A stretch of 39,836 nt of DNA from an uncultured Pseudomonadota bacterium. Lineage in GTDB: Bacteria > Pseudomonadota > Alphaproteobacteria > RUG11792. The stretch's first letter is position 1. Each line of letters starts with the position of its first letter. Under the pieces are notes generated by a model that was not told the origin of the DNA, did not search any database, and saw nothing but the letters and a program-made list of their open reading frames with translations. Made by a program: the position numbers and the translations under genes. The DNA lies in the NCBI GenBank assembly GCA_902772645.1, contig CACYBM010000010.1, positions 1 through 39,836 of the forward strand, given 5' to 3'. Positions 18,512 through 26,866 of the stretch are shown in pieces.

Positions 18512-18916
18512 CTATAAACATATGACAACTTATGTATTATAAAAGTTTGGTCATTTTTTCAAATTTTACTCCACCAATAATCACATTTCCAAACAAATAT
18601 CAAAATTATTATACAATTTACTATAAAGCAAATGAAATGTATTTAATACCTGTTACAAATTACAACATAGCACATTGTTTGTATCACATGTATATGTAAA
18701 ACAACCAAATCGTGTGATACAATAAATTATTGAAGTTTGATTACATACATGGCTTTCTTGAATGAAAATATTACTAAATAGCAAATCAGTAATAATGTGT
18801 TAATTCTACTATTTCGATTATATAATTATTATTAATCACATTAATACTATTGTTATCATTATTTTTTTAATATTTATAATATTACCAGGCATAATTTTAT
18901 ATTATTTACATTGCAT
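18512..18916. other. intergenic with long imperfect hairpin
   Basis: No intact gene. TTGTATCACA (18679-18688) and TGTGATACAA (18713-18722) form a perfect 10-bp inverted repeat, extendable by one wobble and one more pair, around 24 nt. Near 18540-18600 the minus strand reads FGNVIIGGVKFEKMTKLL and then a stop, which could be the tail of a lost gene ending upstream of pheS, but only about 20 codons are open. Confidence 0.4.
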
Positions 18917-19402
18917 TCAAACATTATTATCATCAGTACTTTCTTTATTTTTACTTACTGTAATGTATTTACTTAAAAATACGTTTAAAACACAATATTC
19001 AATAAACATTCTGATCGAAAAATTTACTGTTGCCAATATAATACCATTACAAAATATGATATTATTTAGTTTATAGAATCCAATAATTGGAATAATAGAC
19101 AATAAATTAATAAATAAGAACATTAAAACAAAATTAATACTTATGCATTGCATCTTTGTACCAATCGTTATTCTTTTGTATTTTCTAAAGACAAGTTCCT
19201 TCATTATATATTTAGTTAAAATTATTACAAAGCCTATCATTAAAAAAACATTCAGCAAGTAAAATAAAGGTTGAATTTCTACTGCAATCCTGTTTGTCAA
19301 GCCAAACAGAAAAAGAAATATATATCTCATAATTATTCCCATTAAAGCAAAGTAAACTATATTTCTACAATAAATATATTTAAATGACTGGAATGGGATC
19401 AT
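18917..19402 (-). CDS. four-helix membrane protein, unknown function
   Basis: This 161-aa product is strongly hydrophobic, with four membrane-spanning segments (about 15-35, 45-68, 88-110 and 115-145) and short basic loops such as KELVFRKYKRITIGTKMQ, then a polar tail (KNKESTDDNNV). I do not recognise a family. It stands alone on the minus strand between pheS and a divergent tsaB-like gene, with long A+T-rich gaps on both sides. The continuous hydrophobic pattern with positive residues in loops argues that it is a real inner-membrane protein and not a chance frame. Confidence 0.6.
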   Translation of the reverse strand: MIPFQSFKYIYCRNIVYFALMGIIMRYIFLFLFGLTNRIAVEIQPLFYLLNVFLMIGFVIILTKYIMKELVFRKYKRITIGTKMQCISINFVLMFLFINLLSIIPIIGFYKLNNIIFCNGIILATVNFSIRMFIEYCVLNVFLSKYITVSKNKESTDDNNV

Positions 19403-19519
19403 GAATTTAATTGCAATATATTATAATTATATAATAACATATTGTTAATGTTTATGTCAAGATTACTTGGAATAATTTACTAGTAATAATTGATATGTTA
19501 TAATAATTTTATATTACTA

Positions 19520-19738
19520 TATTATACTTTTGTGTTCTACTGTTCTCTTTATATTTGTTTTAATGACAAGTAATCAAAATAGCTTATATTTGATATTATG
19601 AATATTTTTCGTAAGCATTTTCTTAGAAATATATTGATGTAATAATATGTCATTAGTTTCTTTTCCTATATCATATTTTCGTTTATTGTTTAACTTTTCT
19701 ATTAAATTGGATTGTTCAAACTTAAGTACTATTTTGCT
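19520..19738 (-). pseudogene. probable gene relic, no start codon
   Basis: Inside the 560-nt gap between divergent genes the minus strand is open for 54 codons (19577-19738). It reads with a normal mix of residues (for example SNLIEKLNNKRKYDIGKETN, then DILLHQYISKKML). It ends in TGA (19574-19576), after which the same frame continues for 18 more codons to TAG. There is no ATG or likely start, and the upstream frame is closed by TAG. I read it as the middle or 3' part of a decayed gene. Family unknown. The rest of 19403-19961 shows only A+T-rich sequence. Confidence 0.4.
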
Positions 19739-19961
19739 CTATGTATTTCAGTTGAGTTTACTTATCATGATAATAATAATGTTAATATATAAATATATAT
19801 ATACAAGTATTATCACATTAATATAAAAAATATTTATTAATTACTGTATTATCATTATAACAAATACAAAAAAGGTAAATCAATAGTTAATATGAATTTA
19901 TTATAAAATCAAAAATGTTATAATAATATAATGTTATATATCATAAGGATTTATATATTAA

Positions 19962-20555
19962 ATGAATGGTGTTTTTTCCTTCTTTATAAATAATGAATAC
20001 TGTCACATATATACTTATGAAGGCACACATATATATAGGTTGTCTCAATTAAATAGGATGGCAGATAAAGTACCAATGTATATAAAAAATAGTCTACCTA
20101 GTTATAAAATAAGTGAGGTTGTATATTCTGCAGGCCCTTTGTCATTTACAACTCTAAGAGTTATTAATTCAATAATAAAGGGAATGAAAATAGTTAATAA
20201 CCATATAAAATTTATAGGAGTATCTAATTTTTTAACATATTTATCACTTATAGCTACAAATAATAATGATGGATTAATTGCTATACCAACTTATAGAGGT
20301 GATTATTTTATTTGTACTTATAATAAAAACAAAATACTTTCAGAAGTGTCAATTGGTAATTTAGAAGATTTTAATAATTTTGCTTATAAGTCAATATTAA
20401 CTAATGATATTAGTTTCCTATTTAAAAATATGAATTTAGCGCAGCAGCAAGTTAAAATTTTGTATAGTGATATATCAATTATTAATAAAGAGTTTATCAA
20501 TAGTGCTTCTGAAGTTATATATAATATAACACCAAGTTTTAAAAAGATATCATAA
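19962..20555 (+). CDS. tsaB: TsaB-like protein (tRNA t6A synthesis)
   Basis: TsaB is the scaffold partner of TsaD in making threonylcarbamoyl-A37 in tRNAs that read ANN codons. The 197-aa product has the short actin-fold pattern: a first strand and turn (FFINNEYCHIYTYEG), YSAGPLSFTTLRVINSIIKG near residue 55 in place of the family motif 'GPGSFTGLR', and FIGVSNFLTYL after it. It is diverged: the Gly-Ser and Gly of the usual motif are Leu-Ser and Thr. Length is short for TsaB (about 210-230). It sits 51 nt before rsmG. Family call rests on motif position and layout. Confidence 0.65.
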   Translation: MNGVFSFFINNEYCHIYTYEGTHIYRLSQLNRMADKVPMYIKNSLPSYKISEVVYSAGPLSFTTLRVINSIIKGMKIVNNHIKFIGVSNFLTYLSLIATNNNDGLIAIPTYRGDYFICTYNKNKILSEVSIGNLEDFNNFAYKSILTNDISFLFKNMNLAQQQVKILYSDISIINKEFINSASEVIYNITPSFKKIS

Positions 20556-20606
20556 TATAAAATATTGTGTTAGTATACAATTATGAATGATCAGTAATAT
20601 AGAATC

Positions 20607-21194
20607 ATGACAACTGATAAACTTATAAATCAATTTGTTTCATTATTAAAGTTTTGGAATAAAAAGGTAAATTTAGTGCATGTGGACACAGTGAAAGATT
20701 TACAACAACGCCATGTAGATGATTGTGCTCAATTGAGAAACTACATAGATCCATCTCACACGATATTAGATATAGGATCAGGAGCAGGATTTCCAGGTAT
20801 TATCTTAGCAATATATGGATTTGACAATGTAATACTTTGTGAAAAGGATTTTAAAAAATCAGTGTTCTTGAAAGATGTAAAAAGACAATTAAAACTTAAT
20901 TATACTGTTTTTAATGGAGATATACATCAGTTTGATACTAGTAAAATAAAGAATCCTATAACAGCCGTATCCAGGGCATACGGTTCATTATCTGACTTAT
21001 TAGATATAATGGATGAATTAAAAATATCCACTGGAGTATTCAATAAAGGTATGCATTACCAGGTAGAAATTAATGAAGCTAAACAAAATTTCAATTTTAA
21101 CTGTTCTACATTTAGAAGTATAACAGACATAAATGGGGTAGTATTAAAAGTATTCAATATTAAAAGATACAAGAACTTAAAGAAAATAGGTTAG
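20607..21194 (+). CDS. rsmG: 16S rRNA (guanine527-N7)-methyltransferase RsmG (GidB)
   Basis: RsmG puts a 7-methyl group on G527 of 16S rRNA, using SAM. The 195-aa product has the family N-terminal WNKKVNLVHVDTVKDLQQRH and VDDCAQLRNYI, the SAM motif ILDIGSGAGFPGIILAIYG (about 50-68), ILCEKDFKKSVFLKDV, and AVSRAYGSLSDLL, where families have the conserved SRA. Length is slightly below the usual ~205. It follows the tsaB-like gene. A 13-bp hairpin lies 23 nt after its stop. Confidence 0.95.
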   Translation: MTTDKLINQFVSLLKFWNKKVNLVHVDTVKDLQQRHVDDCAQLRNYIDPSHTILDIGSGAGFPGIILAIYGFDNVILCEKDFKKSVFLKDVKRQLKLNYTVFNGDIHQFDTSKIKNPITAVSRAYGSLSDLLDIMDELKISTGVFNKGMHYQVEINEAKQNFNFNCSTFRSITDINGVVLKVFNIKRYKNLKKIG

Positions 21195-21217
21195 TTTAAA
21201 CAAATACCATATAAAAT

Positions 21218-21262
21218 AATACGTAACTATAGTAATATACTTTTTCAAGATAGTTACGTATT
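21218..21262 (+). terminator. hairpin after rsmG
   Basis: A perfect 13-bp inverted repeat, AATACGTAACTAT (21218-21230) and ATAGTTACGTATT (21250-21262), encloses 19 nt. It begins 24 nt after the rsmG stop. No U-tract follows, so it may stabilise the mRNA end rather than terminate. Confidence 0.6.
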
Positions 21263-21349
21263 CAGCACTGTTCTTGCTTAATCTGAAATAGTCAAGTCAT
21301 TGTTATAATGAATGAATTTTATTAAATATATATAATTATTATTATAAAT

Positions 21350-21684
21350 AGTTGATAATATATAATATAAAGAGTAATAGATAAAGCGTTTAAATGTAAA
21401 TAAAAAATAGAACATATTAAGAAATACACAATAAAAAACATAAGTAGTAAAGGTACAATTAACAGTGGTTTAGGTTATTTCCATACTAAAATCAAGTATA
21501 AATTATTAGTGCGCTAACAAATTTCAGTAGGATTGGCTGATAACAAAATGGAATTCTATTAATAGTGTAAAATTACTTAAAAACTTATTTATTGGATGGA
21601 ACAACTCATATTAATTCACGTTACACTATTGCTTATATTAATCGTTATAATACATTAAATGAGAATGATAACCAAAATAATTGA
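21350..21684 (+). pseudogene. probable decayed gene upstream of map
   Basis: In the 820-nt gap between rsmG and map, one plus-strand frame reads GTINSGLGYFHTKIKYKLLV and, after a TAA at 21515, QISVGLADNKMEF. A second frame, beginning at 21571 just after a TAA, reads NYLKTYLLDGTTHINSRYTI and then AYINRYNTLNENDNQNN before TGA (682-684). The two pieces join through a frameshift. The alternating aromatic and polar residues recall an outer-membrane beta-barrel strand, but that is a guess. A 10-bp inverted repeat AATAGTGTAA/TTACACTATT (21561-21570, 21621-21630) lies inside. The remainder of 21263-22083 shows nothing else. Confidence 0.4.
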
Positions 21685-22083
21685 AAATGAGTAAATTTAA
21701 ACGAATAGTAATATGTATTAATATTGTTTTCTGTAAAATAAGAAGATGTACTAGGATGCAGTATTTATTTGTTGTATCATTATAATAATAAAGTTATTCA
21801 TAAAGTTTAGTATCATTTATTGAATTTATAATAGATAGAATTATATTAACAGTTTATATTAACAATATTGAGTCAATCAATATAATTGTACAAAGTATTA
21901 TGAAACGAATTAAAAACTATATGATCAATAAAATAAGTATATATTAGAACTAGTTTAATAATTAAAGAAACAGGAGTATTAGTATAACCTGATATATAAA
22001 ACATTATTTAAATTTTTATGGGCTTATTTTTTCATTTACTATACGCTGGGCAGTTTCCTATAATTAAATATGAGTGGTACTAC

Positions 22084-22848
22084 ATGAATATAAAAATGGG
22101 TAATGATATAAAGGTGTTTAATGATGAGAAAGTTATAATAAAGATGAGGAGTGCCGGGAAATTAGCAAAGAAAGTATTAGATTATATCGAAGAATACGTA
22201 AAAGAGGGGGTTACAACTGATAAATTAAACGATGTATGTCATAATTTTATTATAAACAATAGTGCTATACCTGCCCCATTGCATTATAATGGATTTCCAA
22301 AATCCGTTTGTACATCAGTAAATGAAGTAATATGCCATGGCATTCCTGGAGATTATGTACTAAAATCAGGAGATATTTTAAATATAGATGTGACAGTAAT
22401 ACTGGATGGTTGGTATGGTGATACTAGTAGAATGTTTAAAGTAGGGAAATGCACCAAGTTAGCTGATAATTTAATAGAAGTTACTAAAAGAGCATTATAT
22501 GTTGGTATAGATGCAGTAAAACCATATGGATACTTTGGAGATATTGGTAAGGCCATACAGCAGTATATAGAAACTACAGGATATTCAATAGTCAGAGATT
22601 ATGGAGGTCATGGTATAGGTAATTACTTCCATGGAGAACCATTTGTAGCACACTATGATACTGGCTCAAGAGGACCACAAATATTACCAGGTATGTTTTT
22701 TACTATAGAACCCATGATTAATGTAGGTAAATTTAAAACGAAATTATTAAAAGATAACTGGACAGTAGTAACAGTAGATAAAAGTCTATCAGCCCAGTTT
22801 GAACATACAATATTTGTTAATGAAAATGGTGTAGAAATATTAACGTAG
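22084..22848 (+). CDS. map: methionine aminopeptidase, type I
   Basis: MetAP removes the initiator Met from new proteins. The metal ligands are in place: two Asp in NIDVTVILDGWYGDTSRMF, His in YGGHGIGNYFHGEPFV, Glu in FFTIEPMIN, and Glu in QFEHTIFV; the substrate His is in ICHGIPGDYVL. I chose ATG 22084 (254 aa, MNIKMGNDIKVFNDE) because upstream residues from ATG 22018 are hydrophobic and unlike the family start; MGND at 22096 is also possible. A degenerate copy of the 3' end of this gene follows 40 nt downstream. Confidence 0.95.
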   Translation: MNIKMGNDIKVFNDEKVIIKMRSAGKLAKKVLDYIEEYVKEGVTTDKLNDVCHNFIINNSAIPAPLHYNGFPKSVCTSVNEVICHGIPGDYVLKSGDILNIDVTVILDGWYGDTSRMFKVGKCTKLADNLIEVTKRALYVGIDAVKPYGYFGDIGKAIQQYIETTGYSIVRDYGGHGIGNYFHGEPFVAHYDTGSRGPQILPGMFFTIEPMINVGKFKTKLLKDNWTVVTVDKSLSAQFEHTIFVNENGVEILT

Positions 22849-22887
22849 TAAATTATCATTAATATAATTTAGGAATTATTGCAATAT

Positions 22888-22975
22888 AAATGGATAGATA
22901 AGCATAACAGAAACAGTTTGTCAACTCAGTTTGAATATGCGATATTTGCGATAAAAATGACATATAAATATTAAC
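22888..22975 (+). pseudogene. degenerate duplicate of the map 3' end
   Basis: Starting 40 nt after the map stop, the sequence repeats the last ~85 nt of map in decayed form. CAGTTTGTCAACTCAGTTTG aligns with the map stretch AAAGTCTATCAGCCCAGTTTG, and GATATTTG and TAAATATTAAC align with AATATTTG and GAAATATTAAC. It translates as SLSTQFEYAIF before the frame is lost, against SLSAQFEHTIF in map. The rest of the copy is gone. This is direct evidence of a past tandem duplication of map or part of it. Confidence 0.75.
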
Positions 22976-23228
22976 TTAATAATTTATATGTAATGTTTAG
23001 TGGTTAATTATAACATACTACAAATTATTTATAGTAATAAAATCAATGAATTGCTATACTGATTTTATAACAAATATTTCAATACAAAATATTAAAATGT
23101 TGGTGCTGAAATAATTCAGATTTGTTTATATTTGAGCTATTTGCTTTGCATATGAGATTTCATTAATTAAAAATTAATAAATGTAAGATAGAATAATCTA
23201 TAGATTATGTATAGAATAGTTTTATGTT
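22976..23228. other. A+T-rich leader region of the next gene
   Basis: No gene seen. The stretch leads up to the exported protein at 23229. AATCTATAGATT at about 23196 is a short palindrome. No convincing -35/-10 pair stands out. Confidence 0.3.
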
Positions 23229-24083
23229 ATGTCTAAAATATTTTTACATGGACTTTTAATAATAGCATTATTTAATAATGTATATGCTGGTGTTCCAAAT
23301 GAAAATGGAGAAACGTTATATACCAATGAAATTAGTAATGAGAAAACAAATACAAATCAAATCCATAAAAATCCATTTGTTGAAAAACAAAATACAAATG
23401 ATACCAATATTAATAATGAGCACGCAGCAGCTCCTGCCATGATAAATGGAGTTACACCATATGGTGATATTACTAATACAACAAATAATATTACAACATT
23501 ACAAAATAGTAATTCTAATCAAAGTAATATTATAACAACACCTAGTAATGCCAATCAAAAATCAATAAATAAGAATGAATCAGTACAAAATGTAAATAAA
23601 AATATTGCAGATATAAATAAAAGATCCCAACAATTAAATGCCGCAACGGATTTAAATACAGATAATAATCTTAAAGAATTAATATCCAAAATGATAAAAG
23701 CTATGAATGATATGAAATCACAACAGGAAATGAACACAAAAATTATTAAAGATGCGAAAGAACTACAAGAAAATAGTAAAACACAAACAGATGCACTTAT
23801 GAAAAAATTCAATGACGTTAACTTAAAAGTACTAAAGATTGGTACGACGAAACATTTAATGTTTGGAGATCAAATCCGCAAACCCAATAATAATTCATCA
23901 CCAAGTAAAATGGCAAAACTTCCAGTAATGGTACCGAATAATATAATATATCCATCAAAGGATCCAAGAACAAAATACAAACTCAATAAAAGATTAAAGC
24001 AACAACAAATGCAACAAGCTATGTATAACAATAGTTTTAATTATAATAGTTCACAATATGATAATACTAATCAGCAAACGTAA
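23229..24083 (+). CDS. exported Asn-rich coiled-coil protein, unknown function
   Basis: The 284-aa product has a signal peptide (MSKIFLHGLLIIALFNNVYA, then GVPNE). A low-complexity Asn/Thr/Gln region (about 25-120) follows, then a coiled coil (about 140-200: LKELISKMIKAMNDMKSQQE, TDALMKKFNDVNLKVLKIG). The C-terminal part is more conserved-looking (THLMFGDQIRKP, PVMVPNNIIYPSKDPR) and ends in a Gln/Asn/Tyr-rich tail. A hydrophobic-free, bZIP-like coil followed by a Pro-rich C terminus is seen in some envelope proteins, but I recognise no family. The stop at 24081 is followed directly by a G+C-rich 40 nt that may be either a hairpin or a frameshifted former C terminus. Confidence 0.75.
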   Translation: MSKIFLHGLLIIALFNNVYAGVPNENGETLYTNEISNEKTNTNQIHKNPFVEKQNTNDTNINNEHAAAPAMINGVTPYGDITNTTNNITTLQNSNSNQSNIITTPSNANQKSINKNESVQNVNKNIADINKRSQQLNAATDLNTDNNLKELISKMIKAMNDMKSQQEMNTKIIKDAKELQENSKTQTDALMKKFNDVNLKVLKIGTTKHLMFGDQIRKPNNNSSPSKMAKLPVMVPNNIIYPSKDPRTKYKLNKRLKQQQMQQAMYNNSFNYNSSQYDNTNQQT

Positions 24084-24116
24084 CTGGCTTTGGTGGAGGA
24101 TATCCCCAGTAGCCAG
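24084..24116 (+). terminator. G+C-rich hairpin between convergent genes
   Basis: CTGGCT (24084-24089) pairs with AGCCAG (24111-24116), and inside it TGG/CCA and GG/CC pair around a 7-nt loop, giving about 11 pairs with small bulges. It starts right after the stop of the plus-strand gene and before the end of tolB (minus). It is far richer in G+C than its surroundings. No U-tract follows. In the +1 frame it reads GFGGGYPQ-stop-PAAAKLIYT, so it may be former coding sequence instead. Confidence 0.5.
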
Positions 24117-24169
24117 CTGCTGCAAAATTAATATACACGTAATTAAAATTGACTAATAATACGAATAAA

Positions 24170-25522
24170 TTAGTTTTTTACTTGTATTGTAGGAGACCAA
24201 GCTGGACTGGAAGCATCACCTTGAGTTTCTATTACTCGTGTGTATCTTCCAGTTACGTCTGTAAATAATATTTTTGATTTTTCTGATGGACCAGATTGGT
24301 ATGTACAAACTATGTATCGTCCATTAGATGACCATATTGGTGCCTCTACTAGGTATCCCTTTGCAATTAACCTTTCTCCACTGCCATCAGGTTTTACTAC
24401 TCCTATATAGAAGGTGTTCTTTATTTGCTTAGTAAATGCTATCAAATCACCTCTTGGTGACCAGACTGGTTGTGAATACTTTCCTCCTTCTTGACTTATT
24501 TTATGTTGATCAGAACCGTCTGAATTCATAATATATAATCCCTCTGTACCAAATCTATTTGAAGTAAATACTATTTTTTTACCATCGTGAGAATAACATG
24601 GAGAGGTATCAATATTATCATGTTTAGTTAATTGTATTAATTGATTATCGGTCATATTATACTTATATATTGCTGAGGTTCCATTTATAATGATTGCTAG
24701 CACTACACTTTGTCCATCTGGAGAAAATCTAGGTGCATATGTCATTGATATTGGATTACCATGATTTTTTTTTATTAATTCTTTCATTATATCGTTATTT
24801 AATAAACGTTTTCTAGAATTACTATCAATTTTTGAAATATATACATGTGCTGATTTTATTAATGCTTGTTTTGATTTTTCATTACTTGCTATATCTTTTA
24901 TATCCTTAGTATAAGCTATGTATGCTATGTGTTTACCATCTGGAGCAAACCTTGGACTTACAACTAATTCCTTACCGTTAGTTAATTTGTTATTATTTGC
25001 TCCATCTTGATCAATTATCACTAATTGTGTGGTTCTAGGGTAATTATTAACAGTATTTACATATACTATTTTAGTATTAAAATATCCTAATTCATTAGTT
25101 ATTCTTTCATAAACATAGTCTGCAATAATATGAGCAGTTTCTCTTATGTTAGAATGATTAATATTTACTATTTTATCTTTATACAATTTTTTACCAGTAA
25201 TAACATCAACTAGAGTGAATTTTATTTGATTATTATCTATTATTTGCCCATATAATAGGAAACGTGCTCCTTTCGATTGTAAGTCTTTCAGATTTGTAGT
25301 ATCTAGTTTTCTATCGGCGATAGATACAATAATAAACAAAGATGATAATTCTAAATCTTTTTTTATAATTTCACTTATCTTTTTACCATCAGTACTGTTT
25401 AAATCATCAATTATAATTGGTTCAGGTTTTACTTCACCTTGTTTTATTTCTATTTTAAGAGCATTAGTATTATTTATTAAGAACACACTAATAATAGTGT
25501 AAATTATTTTCTTATATGACAT
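24170..25522 (-). CDS. tolB: Tol-Pal system periplasmic protein TolB
   Basis: TolB is the periplasmic beta-propeller of the Tol-Pal envelope complex, binding Pal and TolA and helping outer-membrane constriction. The 450-aa product has a signal peptide (MSYKKIIYTIISVFLINNTNA), the N-terminal TolB domain (about 20-155, with KKISEIIKKDLELSSLF and DYVYERITNELGYFNTKI), and then propeller repeats: SPRFAPDGKHIAYIAYT, APRFSPDGQSVV, SPCYSHDGKKIVFTSNRFG, QPVWSPRGDLIAFTK, APIWSSNGRYIVCT, SPAWSP. Length is normal. No other tol genes lie near. It converges on the exported protein at 23229. Confidence 0.96.
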   Translation of the reverse strand: MSYKKIIYTIISVFLINNTNALKIEIKQGEVKPEPIIIDDLNSTDGKKISEIIKKDLELSSLFIIVSIADRKLDTTNLKDLQSKGARFLLYGQIIDNNQIKFTLVDVITGKKLYKDKIVNINHSNIRETAHIIADYVYERITNELGYFNTKIVYVNTVNNYPRTTQLVIIDQDGANNNKLTNGKELVVSPRFAPDGKHIAYIAYTKDIKDIASNEKSKQALIKSAHVYISKIDSNSRKRLLNNDIMKELIKKNHGNPISMTYAPRFSPDGQSVVLAIIINGTSAIYKYNMTDNQLIQLTKHDNIDTSPCYSHDGKKIVFTSNRFGTEGLYIMNSDGSDQHKISQEGGKYSQPVWSPRGDLIAFTKQIKNTFYIGVVKPDGSGERLIAKGYLVEAPIWSSNGRYIVCTYQSGPSEKSKILFTDVTGRYTRVIETQGDASSPAWSPTIQVKN

Positions 25523-25545
25523 TTATGAGGTATAAATATATATAT

Positions 25546-25893
25546 TATCACATGTAATTATACAATATAATGTTGGATGTCTTTTATCATTTATTGCTCC
25601 CCAATATAATATTATTATTTGCTGTATCATATTTTTGTATAAGCTGTAATATTTTCACGTACTGTATCATTTTTTTTGTTATAATATAACATAATATTTT
25701 GTATCATATATTACTATAAAACATAATATTTCAATATCGTTTACCATATATTATAATGTAATACTGTCATGTTTCATATCATATATTACTATAGTAAAAT
25801 ATTTTTCTGTTTTGTATTATGCCTCATCATGCAATATAATATTGTTATGTGCTGCACCATGTGTTACTACAATATAATTTTGATGGTATGTAC
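25546..25893. repeat. degenerate tandem array, about nine ~39-nt units
   Basis: Nine units of 35-40 nt follow each other without spacers. By my alignment they start at 25546, 25585, 25625, 25665, 25702, 25742, 25777, 25815 and 25855. A typical unit begins TATCATATATTACTA, continues with AATATAATATT-like sequence about 17 nt in, and often ends TGCTG or TACTG. Units differ strongly, so the array is old. Most unit lengths are not multiples of three and no frame stays open, so it is not coding. It lies directly upstream of tolB on the minus strand. Confidence 0.7.
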
Positions 25894-26173
25894 TATTACC
25901 TATTAGTTATAATAAATATATTAATATCACACTAATTTCAATCATGTGTATCAGTAAATAATGAACAATATATTAAACAACATGTATAAATATAAACTAT
26001 ACTAAAATTAAATCTCAAACACAATATCATAAAATAGTTCGTCCTCCAATCAATTCAAAAAAAAGACGAACTAACACTATATAAACATTTAATTAATATA
26101 TTAAATATTATAATATAAAGCAAATAAGAAACAATTTGGTAGTTATTACTTACTTTATAAAAACTAAATAGTT
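25894..26173. other. intergenic with one hairpin
   Basis: A perfect 9-bp inverted repeat, TAGTTCGTC (26035-26043) and GACGAACTA (26065-26073), encloses 21 nt that contain an A8 run. Read on the minus strand, the first arm is followed by T8 inside the loop, so it is not a standard terminator. No gene seen. Confidence 0.4.
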
Positions 26174-26671
26174 TACTGTATTGATAGGTTTTTGATGTCA
26201 GATCTAACGTTGTTAGCCTTATCAATTCCTAATTGGTTTTTAAACGTTTGTTTAATTTTTTTTATTATGAAACACCATATATTCCATAATAAGAGAGCAT
26301 ATGAAACCTGAACTTTCTTTTTATTCTGCAAATATCATTTTTAGTTTAGCAATATGATTAATCAAAGATGTATTCTTATCTTCATTATTAATACTGTTAC
26401 AAGGTTTCGAATGTATAACATTTCTTATAGTTGGAATAATTTCATTGACATGATTCTCTAGGAAGTTTTGATCGAGCATCATATTAGTTAAAAATTCATT
26501 ATTACTTGATAAACTATTAGTAATTGTTTGTATTAAATCAATACGCAATGATGATATACGCATTTCGAACTTTGCTTTCTCATTTGGTACTTACTGGTGC
26601 TTATATTCTAATATATGTAAATCGCCTGTTAATTTTCGGATTTGTAACTGTTTGGTTGAAATTAACAAGTA
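26174..26671 (-). pseudogene. frameshifted gene of unknown family
   Basis: Three minus-strand pieces join to one protein-like reading. The first, 26594-26671, reads KQLQIRKLTGDLHILEYKHQ up to a TAA. The same frame then continues past the stop as VPNEKAKFEMRISSLRIDLI to the end of an 80-codon frame (26321-26563, ending KLKMIFAE). A shift of one base continues for 53 open codons as NKKKVQVSYALLLWNIWCF, then KQTFKNQLGIDKANNVRSDI and KNLSIQ before TAA (26174-26176). Residue mix, with Trp, Cys, His and Gly, looks like real protein. One stop and one frameshift make it a pseudogene. Alternatively only the 80-aa middle frame is expressed; I think that less likely. Function unknown. Confidence 0.55.
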
Positions 26672-26866
26672 CTAAGCAATTATTATTATATAATATACTA
26701 GATAATTTTTTTGAAAAATTTTTAACTGTGGTAATAAAATATATTGTGAGTACTTATTATTACTAATTAGTATATTATTGTATACAATTAATTCGCACTA
26801 CATTTATGTAATGCTATTATTTTAAATAAAATAATATTATTATTTATAGTTTTACTTTTTACATTA

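Noticed and set aside
25546-25893. CRISPR array
   Set aside because: Units are contiguous and differ along the whole length; there are no constant repeats with unique spacers and no cas genes nearby.
26181-26227. Folded RNA (ATTGATAGG/CCTTATCAAT enclosing CTAAC/GTTAG)
   Set aside because: The segment is the C-terminal coding end of the pseudogene at 26174-26671, which explains it better; the outer stem also has a bulge.
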